From CAZYSK01 sp964649415 (GTDB lineage Bacteria > Chloroflexota > Anaerolineae > B4-G1): a stretch of 64,000 nt of DNA. Positions 8,608 to 16,016 of the stretch are shown here, in pieces (the first letter of the stretch is position 1; each line of letters opens with the position of its first letter). The notes under the pieces were generated by a model. The model saw only the letters and a program-made list of their open reading frames with translations, ran no database searches and was not told where the DNA came from. The translations under genes and the position numbers were made by a program. Where the stretch lies: assembly GCA_964649415.1 (NCBI GenBank), contig CAZYSK010000028.1, forward strand, positions 1 through 64,000, in the 5' to 3' direction.

Positions 8608-9678
8608 ATGATCACAGACAAACAAGTTTCGGAAGCATTGCGCCAGGTGATGCATCCCGAGATGAAGCGCAATCTGGTCGAACTGGAGATGGTCAGAGAC
8701 ATCGTCGTTGGCGATGGCAGTGTGACGCTTACCTTGATGCTGCCCTTCAAGCAGATCCCAATCAAGGACGACCTGGTGCGCGGTGTGCAGGGTGCGGTGG
8801 CCGCATTGGATCCGGACCTGGAGGTTAAGGTGGAGCTGGCTGAAATGAGCCAGCAGGAGCGCGCTGCGTTCATGACAGCGGCTGAGGGTGGCCCTAAGCC
8901 ATCGCAGGTTATGAACAAGGTTGAGCACGTGGTGGCCGTGCTGAGTGGGAAAGGCGGCGTTGGCAAGTCTTCGGTGGCGGCGTTGCTGGCGGTGGCCCTC
9001 CATCGTCAGGGCAAGCAGATAGGTGTGCTGGACGCCGATATCACGGGGCCTAGCATTCCCAAGATGTTTGGCCTTCACGAGACCCCGCCGATGGGCCCGC
9101 TGGGCATCCTTCCGGCGGGGACGAAGACGGGCATTGAGGTGATGTCCATCAACCTGCTGCTTCCCAGCGAGGACGAGGCCGTGATCTGGCGTGGTCCGCT
9201 CATCAGCAGCGCGATCAAGCAGTTTTGGCAGGACGTGGCTTGGGGGCATTTGGACTACCTGATCGTAGACTTGCCCCCGGGCACCTCGGACGCATCGTTG
9301 ACCGTGATGCAATCCATACCCCTGAGTGGGATTGTACTGGTCACCTCGCCGCAGGATCTGGCGGGGATGGTCGTGCGCAAGGCAGCCCGCATGGCCCAGC
9401 AGATGGGCGCGCCCATCCTGGGCCTGGTGGAGAACATGAGCTACGCGGTCTGTCCCAACTGCGACGAACGGATCGAGGTCTTTGGCCCCAGCCGGGCGAT
9501 GCACACGGCGACGCATCTGGGTGTGCCGCTACTGGGCCGGCTCCCGCTGGATCCTGAACTGGCGCGCCGGTGTGATGCGGGAGAGATCGAGGACTACGTA
9601 TCCGAGGCGTTCGATCCGGTCGCTGAGCAGGTGGTAGAGCGGGTGCCGAGCAGCAAGACGGCGCCGACATTTCCGTAG
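8608..9678 (+). CDS. mrp: Mrp/NBP35 family Fe-S carrier ATPase
   Basis: A 356-residue protein that is thought to bind and hand on Fe-S clusters in the cytoplasm using ATP. Residues 1-85 form a MIP18 (DUF59) domain. The P-loop SGKGGVGKSS lies at about 112-121 with the double-lysine deviant Walker A of the MinD/Mrp class. IVDLPPGTSD is the switch II region. A CPNC motif at 282-285 supplies the bridging cluster ligands. GGGAGAAAGAAAG precedes ATG 8608. It opens the metallocofactor gene set that continues with DUF89, NifX, MobB and NifU genes. Confidence 0.93.
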   Translation: MITDKQVSEALRQVMHPEMKRNLVELEMVRDIVVGDGSVTLTLMLPFKQIPIKDDLVRGVQGAVAALDPDLEVKVELAEMSQQERAAFMTAAEGGPKPSQVMNKVEHVVAVLSGKGGVGKSSVAALLAVALHRQGKQIGVLDADITGPSIPKMFGLHETPPMGPLGILPAGTKTGIEVMSINLLLPSEDEAVIWRGPLISSAIKQFWQDVAWGHLDYLIVDLPPGTSDASLTVMQSIPLSGIVLVTSPQDLAGMVVRKAARMAQQMGAPILGLVENMSYAVCPNCDERIEVFGPSRAMHTATHLGVPLLGRLPLDPELARRCDAGEIEDYVSEAFDPVAEQVVERVPSSKTAPTFP

Positions 9679-9887
9679 CGGAATGGTCTCTGCGTTGTAG
9701 GGGCGCGGTTTCCGTGCCCTCGTGGCGCAGTGTGCGCATTGTGGAGGCGTGGAGCCTGCGTGATCGTGGCGTGGCCTCCGTGCCCTCGTGGCGCAGTCTG
9801 CGCATTGTGGAAGTGTGGAGTCTGCGTGATCGTGGCGCGGCCTCCGCGGTGTAGGGGCGCGGTTTCCGCGCCCTCACTGGAGCGTTC
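9679..9887. repeat. Intergenic repeat cluster: two 66-bp direct repeats between GGGCGCGG palindromes
   Basis: The gap between mrp and the DUF89 gene is almost all repeat. A unit starting GCCCTCGTGGCGCAG occurs at about 9716 and 9782 (period 66). It is bordered by two palindromes, GGGCGCGG-TTT-CCGTGCCC (9701-9719) and GGGCGCGG-TTT-CCGCGCCC (9855-9873). The second has perfect 8-base arms; the first has one G.U-type pair. The same palindrome family occurs at 26325, 33891 and 45230. Confidence 0.8.
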
Positions 9888-10733
9888 ATGAGAACATATC
9901 TGGATTGTTACCCGTGCTTCCTGCGCCAGGCGTTGGAGGCGGCGCGAATGGCCGGGGCAGGCGAGGCGCAGCAGGGAACGGTGCTCCACCGTGCGCTTGA
10001 CGTGCTGAGGCAGATCGACCCGTCGAGTACGCCGCCCGAGATTGGCAGCCGGGTGCACGGCATCGTGCGGGAGGAGGTCGACGACGGTGACCCATATAGC
10101 GCGGGCAAGGACGACAGCACCCGCCAGGCTCTGGCGCTCTATCCACGGTTGAAATCGCTGCTGATCGAGGCGGACGATCCGTTGGAGGTGGGCATTCGGT
10201 TGAGCATCGCCGGTAACATCATCGACCTGGCGACGATTCGCGAGTACGATCTGTGGGGCACAGTGGAGCGGGTGTTGGCCCAGCCCTTCGCCGTTGACGA
10301 CCGTGCGCCGTTCCGGGAGGCTCTTTCCGGTGCCGAGCGGGTGCTCTATCTGGCCGACAACGCTGGTGAGACGGTGTTCGACCGGTTGCTGATCGAGGCT
10401 ATGGGCGTCCCGGTTGTATATGGGGTGAAGGGAGGGCCCATTCTGAACGACGCGACGAGGCAGGACGCGCTGGCTGCTGGATTGGGCCAGGTGGCGACGA
10501 TTGTGGACAACGGATCGGATGCAATCGGCACGATTCTGAGTCGCTGTTCAGATGAGTTCCGGCGCCTGTACGACGAGGCTGACCTGGTCATCGCCAAGGG
10601 ACAGGCGAACTACGAGACGCTGAGCGATGAAGGGCCAAGGGTGTTCTTCCTGCTTCAGACCAAGTGCCCGGTCATCGCCCGCGATGTGGGTGTGCCGGTC
10701 ATGAGCATTGTGCTGAAGCAGGGCGCGGGGTAG
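9888..10733 (+). CDS. DUF89 / ARMT1-like metal-dependent phosphatase family protein
   Basis: A 281-residue protein of the prokaryotic DUF89 branch. Relatives act as metal-dependent damage-control phosphatases on sugar or cofactor phosphates. It begins MRTYLDCYPCFLRQAL, with the CxxC pair typical of the prokaryotic branch. It contains LYLADNAGETVFD, VKGGPILNDATRQDA and KGQANYETLS, which carry the Asp/Asn residues that bind the metal and phosphate in this family. Substrate is unknown. Its place between mrp and two NifX-like genes suggests a link to metallocofactor housekeeping, by inference. Confidence 0.85.
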   Translation: MRTYLDCYPCFLRQALEAARMAGAGEAQQGTVLHRALDVLRQIDPSSTPPEIGSRVHGIVREEVDDGDPYSAGKDDSTRQALALYPRLKSLLIEADDPLEVGIRLSIAGNIIDLATIREYDLWGTVERVLAQPFAVDDRAPFREALSGAERVLYLADNAGETVFDRLLIEAMGVPVVYGVKGGPILNDATRQDALAAGLGQVATIVDNGSDAIGTILSRCSDEFRRLYDEADLVIAKGQANYETLSDEGPRVFFLLQTKCPVIARDVGVPVMSIVLKQGAG

Positions 10734-10782
10734 GACGCATTGGGGCAGGTATCGATCATATCTTGTATCAGGAGGAAAGCAA

Positions 10783-11397
10783 ATGAGGATTGTAATTTCG
10801 GCTAACGGTGCAGACCTTGACGCTCCGGCTAGCCCTGTCTTCGGGCGTTGCCCGACTTACGTGTTCGTGGATACAGACACGATGGCCTTTGAGGCTGTGC
10901 AGAATCCGGCCATCAACGCTTCTGGCGGTGCAGGCATACAGGCGGCCCAGTTTATCGTCGAGCAAGGGGCACAGGCGGTGGTCACGGGCAACGTAGGCCC
11001 GAACGCGTTCGGCGTGCTCCAATCCGCCAACGTCACGATTCACCTCTTTGGAGGCGGGACGGTGCGCGAGGCGGTGGATGCCTTCCGGCAAGGGCGGCTG
11101 CAGGCTGTCGGTGGCGCGAGTTCCCCGGCGCACTCCGGCATGGGGATGGGTCGAGGTATGGGGATGGGCCGCGGTATGGGCATGGGGCGCGGCATGGGCA
11201 TGGGGCGCGGCAGAGGTATGGGGAGTGGCGTGGGTGGGGGATTCGCCCCGGCGACGTCTGCACCCCCGGCAGCGCCGGCGCCGACTGCAGGCAGTCGGGA
11301 GGAGGAGATCGGGTCGTTGAAGGGCGTGGCCAGTGACCTTCGCAGGCAGTTAGCCGAGGTCATGGACCGTCTCGACCGGCTAGAGAAAGAGGAGTAA
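10783..11397 (+). CDS. NifX/NifB-like dinitrogenase Fe-Mo cofactor family protein with MGMGRG repeats
   Basis: Residues 1-105 form a NifX/NafY-type metallocluster-binding domain. It opens MRIVISANGADLDAPASP, has FGRCPTYVFVD early, and continues to VTGNVGPNAFGVL. After this comes a repeat linker of MGMGRG units (11142-11226), an Ala/Pro stretch and a C-terminal coiled coil (EEEIGSLKGVASDLRRQLAEVMDRLDRLEKEE). Non-nitrogenase members of the family accompany Mrp in many anaerobes and are thought to handle Fe-S or Fe-Mo type clusters. AGGAGGAAAGCAA precedes the ATG. The next gene starts 3 bases after the stop and encodes a paralogue with the same coiled-coil end. No nif structural gene is in the window. 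Confidence 0.9.
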   Translation: MRIVISANGADLDAPASPVFGRCPTYVFVDTDTMAFEAVQNPAINASGGAGIQAAQFIVEQGAQAVVTGNVGPNAFGVLQSANVTIHLFGGGTVREAVDAFRQGRLQAVGGASSPAHSGMGMGRGMGMGRGMGMGRGMGMGRGRGMGSGVGGGFAPATSAPPAAPAPTAGSREEEIGSLKGVASDLRRQLAEVMDRLDRLEKEE

Positions 11398-11400
11398 CTC

Positions 11401-11892
11401 ATGCGCATTGCTGTATCTGCAGACAATAATGATGGCCTGGAAAGCGTGGTGAGCCCTCACTTCGGGCGTTGTCCATTCTACGTCCTGGTGGACGTCGAGG
11501 GACGCGAGGTGAAGCATCTGGCTGTTGTGGCGAGCCCCTTCTACGGTCAGCATCAGCCTGGACAGGTGCCTGGCTTCATTCACAGCCACGAGGCTGACGT
11601 GATGCTCACCGGTGGGATGGGGCGCCGGGCGATCGGTTTCTTCCAGGAGTATGGCATCGAGGCTGTGACCGGCGCGTCTGGCACAGTGCGTCGCGCGGTT
11701 GAGCAGTACCTGGGCGGGCAGTTGCACGGGGCCGAGCCCTGTCGGGAAAGCCAGGACCATGCCCACGAGGAGGGCGGGTCGGAAGCGGAGTACGAGCAGG
11801 ACGAGGCGGGACGCCTACGCGAGGAAGCCGAGATGCTGCAGCAGCAGTTGAACGAGGCGATGGAGCGCCTGGATCGGTTGACGGCGAACTAG
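11401..11892 (+). CDS. NifX-like dinitrogenase Fe-Mo cofactor family protein (second copy)
   Basis: A 163-residue paralogue of the preceding protein. It has the NifX-type domain at 1-110 (MRIAVSADNNDGLES, HFGRCPFYVLVD, GGMGRRAIGFFQEYGI) and a charged linker. The C-terminal coiled coil (EEAEMLQQQLNEAMERLDRLTAN) ends almost like its neighbour, which suggests that the two proteins pair through these helices. AGAAAGAGGAGTAACTC before the ATG serves as ribosome site within the end of the upstream gene, so the pair is co-translated. The cluster carried is not known. Confidence 0.9.
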   Translation: MRIAVSADNNDGLESVVSPHFGRCPFYVLVDVEGREVKHLAVVASPFYGQHQPGQVPGFIHSHEADVMLTGGMGRRAIGFFQEYGIEAVTGASGTVRRAVEQYLGGQLHGAEPCRESQDHAHEEGGSEAEYEQDEAGRLREEAEMLQQQLNEAMERLDRLTAN

Positions 11893-11957
11893 GAGCCGGG
11901 CTGTGTCTCGTAGTAGGCTTCGCGAATAACGTTCAGATCCCTTGCAGGAGGTAGAGA

Positions 11958-12719
11958 TTGGCGCGCTTTGTCGGTATCGTTGGATACAAGAACAGCGGTA
12001 AGACCACGTTGACTCAACGCCTGGCCCAGGAGTTGACCCGAATGGGCCGCAAGGTGGCCGTGATCAAGCACACGTCCCATGCCCTGGATGTGTCAGGGAA
12101 GGACACTGCGATACTGGGAGAGGTTGTAAACCAGGTGGGGTTGATCTCGCCGGACGAGTCGGCGGTTTTCTGGAAGAGCCCGCTGAGCCTGGAGGACATC
12201 GTCGCCTATGTGGACGCAGATATCGTCCTCGTCGAGGGTTTCAAGGCGGAGACGACGTTTCCCAAGGTTGTGTGCCTACGGGGACAGCCGGACGACCGGG
12301 ATCTGTTCGACGGTCTGGCGATCTGTGCCGTGGGACCGGCTGAACAGGTGGACACTGCGGACATTGCCTCCGACCGTCTGCGGTCGGCTGCGTCCGTGCA
12401 CGGGGTGGATGTCCCGCTATTCAGCCGGGATGAGGTAGGCAAGATTGCCGCTCTCGTGGATGAGAAGGCCTTCAAGCTGCCTAACCTGGACTGCGGGGGC
12501 TGCGGGCACGAGCGGTGCTACGACATGGCCCGCGAAATCGTCGCGGGGACCGGCAGCGTGGACGACTGTGTCTCCTTGCAGCCCAGCACGCAGGTCCGGG
12601 TCGATGGGGAACTGCTGTCTATGAATCCCTTCATCGCAGCTATCGTAAGGGACGTGGTCGTGGCGATGCTCTCGTCGCTCAAGGGCTTCAAGAAGGGGAA
12701 GATCGAGATCAGTATGTAG
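11958..12719 (+). CDS. mobB: MobB-like GTP-binding protein with C-terminal Fe-S motif
   Basis: A 253-residue protein. MobB proteins assist attachment of GMP to molybdopterin, to form the dinucleotide cofactor. The P-loop GYKNSGKTTL is near residues 10-19, followed by VAVIKHTSH (family hallmark). From about residue 178 there is an added cysteine motif, DCGGCGHERCYDMA, and later VDDC, likely a 4Fe-4S site. The start is TTG 11958 after GCAGGAGGTAGAGA. A linker of about 15 residues (about 134-149, DTADIASDRLRSAAS) is made of a dispersed palindromic repeat inserted in frame. Together with the tungsten and molybdenum enzymes encoded here it suggests active pterin-cofactor biosynthesis. Confidence 0.87.
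   Translation: MARFVGIVGYKNSGKTTLTQRLAQELTRMGRKVAVIKHTSHALDVSGKDTAILGEVVNQVGLISPDESAVFWKSPLSLEDIVAYVDADIVLVEGFKAETTFPKVVCLRGQPDDRDLFDGLAICAVGPAEQVDTADIASDRLRSAASVHGVDVPLFSRDEVGKIAALVDEKAFKLPNLDCGGCGHERCYDMAREIVAGTGSVDDCVSLQPSTQVRVDGELLSMNPFIAAIVRDVVVAMLSSLKGFKKGKIEISM
12357..12402. repeat. In-frame GCGGAC...GTCCG palindromic element inside mobB
   Basis: The element begins GCGGACATTG and ends GGCTGCGTCCGTG, with GACCGTCTGCGGTCGG between. It encodes DTADIASDRLRSAAS in mobB. The same core (DRLRSAAS when translated) lies between genes at 14882-14960, and in reverse inside the next lipoprotein gene at 15107-15155. Confidence 0.7.
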
Positions 12720-12792
12720 GAGATGCCCCCTTCATCTGTACATTAGGGGAGCGCAGCGGCTCTCTCAATCGCAGTGTGGGTCGGGAGGTCAT

Positions 12793-13227
12793 TTGGAACA
12801 GCACAAACAGGCGACTGACTTTGATCGCTTGGTCGCGGAACTACAGCACGATGTAGACGAGCAAGAGCGAGCTATATTCTCGGATAAGGTCATTGCGGAG
12901 GCTCGCAATCCTACGCACGCAGGGCGTATGGCCGAGCCGGATGCGTCCGGGATCGTCCACGGCTGGTGCGGGGATACGATGGAGTTCTTCCTGAAGCTAG
13001 ACGGACAGCGGATCGAGCGGGTCACGTTCATGACGGATGGCTGCGGGTCGAGCCTGGCCTGTGGTAACACCGTCTCCAAGATGGCGCAGGGGAAGGTGGT
13101 GGAGGAAGCGGTGCAGATCGAACCCGAAGACGTGATCGCGGCGCTGGGCGGTTTGCCCAAAGAGTATGAGCACTGTGCCCAGTTGGCAGTGAACACGCTA
13201 CGTGAGGCGATTGCCAACCGCGAATAG
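12793..13227 (+). CDS. NifU/IscU-type iron-sulfur scaffold protein
   Basis: A 144-residue NifU N-terminal-domain scaffold on which Fe-S clusters are built. It shows the family pattern: VHGWCGDTMEFFLKLDG (about 55-71), TDGCGSSLACGNTVSKM (about 83-99) and KEYEHCAQLAVNTL (about 127-140), which carry the conserved cysteines. An N-terminal extension of about 35 residues precedes the domain. The start is TTG 12793 after GGGAGGTCA. No cysteine desulfurase (NifS/IscS) gene is in the window, so sulfur donation must come from elsewhere. Confidence 0.88.
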   Translation: MEQHKQATDFDRLVAELQHDVDEQERAIFSDKVIAEARNPTHAGRMAEPDASGIVHGWCGDTMEFFLKLDGQRIERVTFMTDGCGSSLACGNTVSKMAQGKVVEEAVQIEPEDVIAALGGLPKEYEHCAQLAVNTLREAIANRE

Positions 13228-13314
13228 GCGGATAGCGCCGGCTGTGGCGTCGGGTGCACCCGAAACAAGAAACCCGGTCTTTGGCGACACGGACGCTCCG
13301 TCCGCGACATCGCG

Positions 13315-13343
13315 GCGATTTACATCGTCGCGATGTAAATCGC
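13315..13343. repeat. Perfect 13-bp inverted repeat before the selenoprotein gene
   Basis: GCGATTTACATCG (13315-13327) and CGATGTAAATCGC (13331-13343) are exact reverse complements around a TCG loop. It lies 36 bases before the start of the next gene, between two shorter related stretches, AGAAACCCGGTCT (about 13268) and AGAAAGCCCGGTTTC (about 13345). There is no T-run, so it reads as a palindromic repeat or operator rather than a terminator. Confidence 0.7.
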
Positions 13344-13379
13344 ATAGAAAGCCCGGTTTCGGACGACGAGGCGTTAGCG

Positions 13380-13841
13380 ATGAAAACTGATCGGATGACT
13401 GAGGCGCAGGCGCGGAAGCGTGTGGCCGCGCAGGCCGGCGACATGCTGAACCAGGGCTATCACTGAGCTGAGGCGATGTTGCTCGCCGTGGGCGGGCACG
13501 TCCTGGGCGACTTGGGGCCTCTGGCTCCGAGGATGGCGACCGGCCTGGCGGGTGGCGTAGGGAATACGCACCAGGAGATGTGCGGGGCACTGAGTGGTGG
13601 CGTGCTGGTCATCGGTGGGGTGCTTGGCCGGGAGCACGTGAGCGAAGACGACGAGCCGGCCCTGAGTGTCACCGCGCGGTATCGAGCGCGCTTCCTGGAG
13701 GAGTTGGGGGACACGCAATGTGCTCGCCTGCGCGAGTTAGTGGACGCACCGGGTGGCCTGGGGTCCTGCGCGGCGCTGGTTGAGCGGGCGGCGATGATCC
13801 TCTTGGAGTTGCTCGCGGAGGCCGACGGGCGAGTGCAGTAG
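13380..13841 (+). CDS. C_GCAxxG_C_C family redox protein, probable selenoprotein (TGA = Sec29)
   Basis: Read through the in-frame TGA at 13464-13466, one 153-residue protein results. The start ATG is 13380 and the stop TAG ends at 13841. It matches the C_GCAxxG_C_C putative redox family along its whole length: GYH-U-AEAMLLAV at the first conserved cysteine position, LAGGVGNTHQEMCGALSGG, then later CARLREL and GSCAALV. The TGA replaces the first Cys only; the other three cysteines are kept. Downstream bases can form hairpins, including CGTG-GGCGGG-CACG (13487-13500), with loop guanines 25-26 bases after the TGA, in the range for bacterial SECIS elements. Coding quality continues on both sides of the TGA. 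The main alternative is a nonsense mutation. Confidence 0.75.
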
Positions 13842-13854
13842 ATAGGACGGCGGG

Positions 13855-14334
13855 ATGGGAGCGACTGGGCATCTTGGGCGCTTGCGCGAATGTGTGGGAC
13901 ACGACGTGCTGTTGTCTCCGGCCGCTGCCGCTTGCATTCGAGATGGGGAGGGGCGTATCTTGCTTCTGCGGCGCAGCGACGGCGAAAACCTCTGGAGCTT
14001 TCCAGGGGGAGCGATCGAGCCCGGTGAGGGGGCTGCCGATGCCGTCGTGCGTGAGGTACGCGAGGAAATTGGGTTGGAAGTTGAGCCGGTGGCGCTCATT
14101 GGCGTCTATTCAAGCCCCGACTACGCGTTTGCCTATCCCAACGGTGATCAAGTGCAACCTGTGACGGCGTTCTTCGAGTGCCGGGTCGTCGGAGGTGAGC
14201 TTGGGCCGGATATGGAAGAGATCATAGGGGCTGGCGTCTTTGGTCCAGACGCCCCATTGCCGCCCATGCGCCCCTGCTGCGTGGCCAAGGCACGGGACGC
14301 ATTCGCATTTCAAGGCCGGGCTTTCTTTCGCTAG
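13855..14334 (+). CDS. Nudix hydrolase
   Basis: A 159-residue Nudix-fold hydrolase of nucleoside diphosphate-linked compounds. The Nudix box lies at about 58-80, GGAIEPGEGAADAVVREV then REEIGLE, with the metal-binding REVREE glutamates intact. An N-terminal beta segment precedes it (AAACIRDGEGRILLLRRSDG). Substrate is unknown. It starts 13 bases after the selenoprotein gene and is likely in the same transcript. Confidence 0.88.
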   Translation: MGATGHLGRLRECVGHDVLLSPAAAACIRDGEGRILLLRRSDGENLWSFPGGAIEPGEGAADAVVREVREEIGLEVEPVALIGVYSSPDYAFAYPNGDQVQPVTAFFECRVVGGELGPDMEEIIGAGVFGPDAPLPPMRPCCVAKARDAFAFQGRAFFR

Positions 14335-14389
14335 GAAGGGCGTGGGGATAGGGCCGGTTGGCAGGTCGCTAGTTGTGGGGAGGTGGAAG

Positions 14390-14878
14390 ATGAGCCCTCA
14401 GACGGTTGAGGTAGACAGTGCGCGCTGCACGGGCTGTGGTGCGTGTGTTGATGTGTGCCCTGTCGCGGCCATCACCTTGGTGGATGGGAAGGCGTTTGTC
14501 GACGAGGATATCTGCACGGGCTGTGAGGCCTGCGTGGACATCTGTCCAGTGGGAGCCATCGAACCCGTCATCGAGGGAGAACTCGTGCCGGTCTCAGGGC
14601 GACCATCTCCCACTGTCTATCGGCCCGGCCCTCTGGCAAGATCCGCTGGTACAGCCGTTGCCGCTGTCGGTACCGGATTGCTCCTGAGGGCGGCAAGGTC
14701 GGCGGCAAGCGCCGTGGGGCGTTGGTTGGCCCGCCGGCTGCAGACGGTGCCCTCCGCAGTCGATCGCGAGCAGCCCCTTCAGGGACGCGTTCAGCGGGAT
14801 GCCGCAGGGGCCGCACCTCGGCCGGCGGGCGGCCGAGGCCAGGGCCGTCGGTCGCGACGTCGCCGGCGGGGTGGATGA
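14390..14878 (+). CDS. Two-cluster ferredoxin with basic C-terminal extension
   Basis: Residues 1-65 form a classic 2[4Fe-4S] ferredoxin: CTGCGACVDVCP near residue 14 and CTGCEACVDICP near residue 44. The rest (about residues 75-162) has a hydrophobic stretch (AGTAVAAVGTGLLLRAA) and then a very Arg/Gly-rich tail without a recognised fold. The tail may anchor the ferredoxin or may be poorly conserved read-on sequence. ATG 14390 follows GGGGAGGTGGAAG; the frame extends upstream inside the Nudix gene and was not used. It probably serves as low-potential donor to the surrounding redox proteins. Confidence 0.82.
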   Translation: MSPQTVEVDSARCTGCGACVDVCPVAAITLVDGKAFVDEDICTGCEACVDICPVGAIEPVIEGELVPVSGRPSPTVYRPGPLARSAGTAVAAVGTGLLLRAARSAASAVGRWLARRLQTVPSAVDREQPLQGRVQRDAAGAAPRPAGGRGQGRRSRRRRRGG

Positions 14879-14881
14879 GGC

Positions 14882-14960
14882 CGCGAACGTTGATCGTGCG
14901 TTCGCGGACATTGAGCCCGATCGTCTGCGGTCGGCTGCGTCCGCGGGCATTGACCGCAGG
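14882..14960. repeat. GCGGAC...GTCCG palindromic repeats between ferredoxin and lipoprotein genes
   Basis: Two adjoining copies: GCGAACGTTGATCGTGCGTTCGC (compensated A-for-G and T-for-C changes in both arms), then GCGGACATTG through GGCTGCGTCCGCGG. The second contains CGTCTGCGGTCGGCTGCGTC, shared with the mobB copy. They fill the gap between stop 14878 and start 14976. Confidence 0.75.
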
Positions 14961-14975
14961 CCAATAGGAGGGGGC

Positions 14976-16016
14976 GTGGTGCGCGTGACACGGTGGGCGC
15001 TGGTGGGGCTGGTTGGCCTGCTGGTCTGTGGCTGTGCGTCGCTGACCTCCCTTCCTGCCGCTGCAACGCCCACGCCGGCGCGCACCCCTTTGCCGCCGCC
15101 AACGGCGTCGGACGCAGCCGGCGTCGACCGCAGACAGCCAGGATCAACGTCCGCGCCGTCCCCCGTGCCCGAGGCGACGCCAACTGCGTCGTCTACGCCG
15201 GCACCCGCGGCGGCTCCGACCCAGGTGGCACCCACTGCCACGCGGGTAGAAAGTGTGGATCAAGTTATGATCACTATTCTGTACGACAACAACCCCGGTG
15301 AGGACGCGCGTTTGCACTCGGCCTGGGGTTTCTCCTGCCTGGTGCAAGGACTGGAGAAAACGGTTCTCTTCGACACAGGTGGTGACAGCCCGACGCTGCT
15401 GGGCAACATGCGCACGCTTGGACTGGATCCCCAGGACGTGGACGTCGTGGTCATATCGCACGTTCACGGCGACCACGTGGGCGGGCTGCCTGGCTTCCTG
15501 GCGGAGAACCACGCGGTCACCGTCTATCTGCCCCAATCCTTCCCCGTCGGCATCAAGGACGCCACCGTGGCGGCGGGGGCGGCAGTCGTCGAGGTTGGCG
15601 GGCCGGTCCAGATCTGTCCTCACGTCTATTCGACAGGGGAGCTTGGCACGTCGATCAGGGAGCAGGCGCTCGTGGTCGAGACGACGCAAGGGCTCTTGGT
15701 GATCACGGGATGCGCCCATCCGGGAATCGTCAGTATCGTGCGCCACGCGAAGGACGTGACGGGCGAGGATGTCCGTCTCGTCCTGGGCGGCTTTCACCTG
15801 GGCGGCACGGGCGCTGCCGAGATCACGGGCATTATCGAGAGCTTTGAAGACCTGGGCGTGCGCCAGGTGGCTCCCTGTCACTGTTCGGGTGATCTCGCCC
15901 GCAGGCTGTTTGCACAGGCTTATGGCGAGGATTTCATCCTTGTGGGCGTGGGGCAAAGACTCACGCTGGACTCGCAGGGCACATCTGGGGGCTCGGAAGG
16001 AGGAGGGGAGCCGTGA
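14976..16016 (+). CDS. Metallo-beta-lactamase fold lipoprotein
   Basis: A 346-residue secreted lipoprotein with a metallo-beta-lactamase fold. GTG 14976 follows AGGAGGGGG; the N-terminus has a hydrophobic stretch ending in a lipobox-like VCGC (Cys20). A Thr/Pro/Ala-rich linker of about 65 residues follows, and part of it (15107-15155) is a reversed palindromic repeat. The enzymatic domain has VLFDTGG, HVHGDHVGGL (metal-binding His/Asp), a distant GCAHPGI and LGGFHLGG, the set seen in proteins related to the methanopterin-precursor synthase-like MBL group. The reaction is unknown. Its stop overlaps the next start (GTGA). A cytoplasmic relative is encoded at 19112-19987. Confidence 0.85.
   Translation: MVRVTRWALVGLVGLLVCGCASLTSLPAAATPTPARTPLPPPTASDAAGVDRRQPGSTSAPSPVPEATPTASSTPAPAAAPTQVAPTATRVESVDQVMITILYDNNPGEDARLHSAWGFSCLVQGLEKTVLFDTGGDSPTLLGNMRTLGLDPQDVDVVVISHVHGDHVGGLPGFLAENHAVTVYLPQSFPVGIKDATVAAGAAVVEVGGPVQICPHVYSTGELGTSIREQALVVETTQGLLVITGCAHPGIVSIVRHAKDVTGEDVRLVLGGFHLGGTGAAEITGIIESFEDLGVRQVAPCHCSGDLARRLFAQAYGEDFILVGVGQRLTLDSQGTSGGSEGGGEP
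15107..15155. repeat. Reversed GCGGAC...GTCCG element inside the MBL lipoprotein gene
   Basis: Read on the minus strand this matches the 14882-14960 element: CGCGGACGTTGAT, then GTCTGCGGTCGACGC, then CGGCTGCGTCCGAC. It encodes part of the linker after the lipobox (SDAAGVDRRQPG), outside the folded domain. Confidence 0.6.

Noticed and set aside
7785..8966. Long minus-strand open frames across the 35-bp array (SYKGAIPMAHLHPTK-type peptides)
   Set aside because: They are translations of the tandem repeat in several frames; there is no ribosome site and plus-strand genes cover both ends.
13254..13466. A separate 70-residue protein ending at the TGA
   Set aside because: Its C-terminal part is the start of the C_GCAxxG_C_C family and only makes sense read through; its upstream part is repeat DNA.
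14240..14390. N-terminal extension of the two-cluster ferredoxin
   Set aside because: It overlaps the Nudix gene, and a good ribosome site lies just before ATG 14390.
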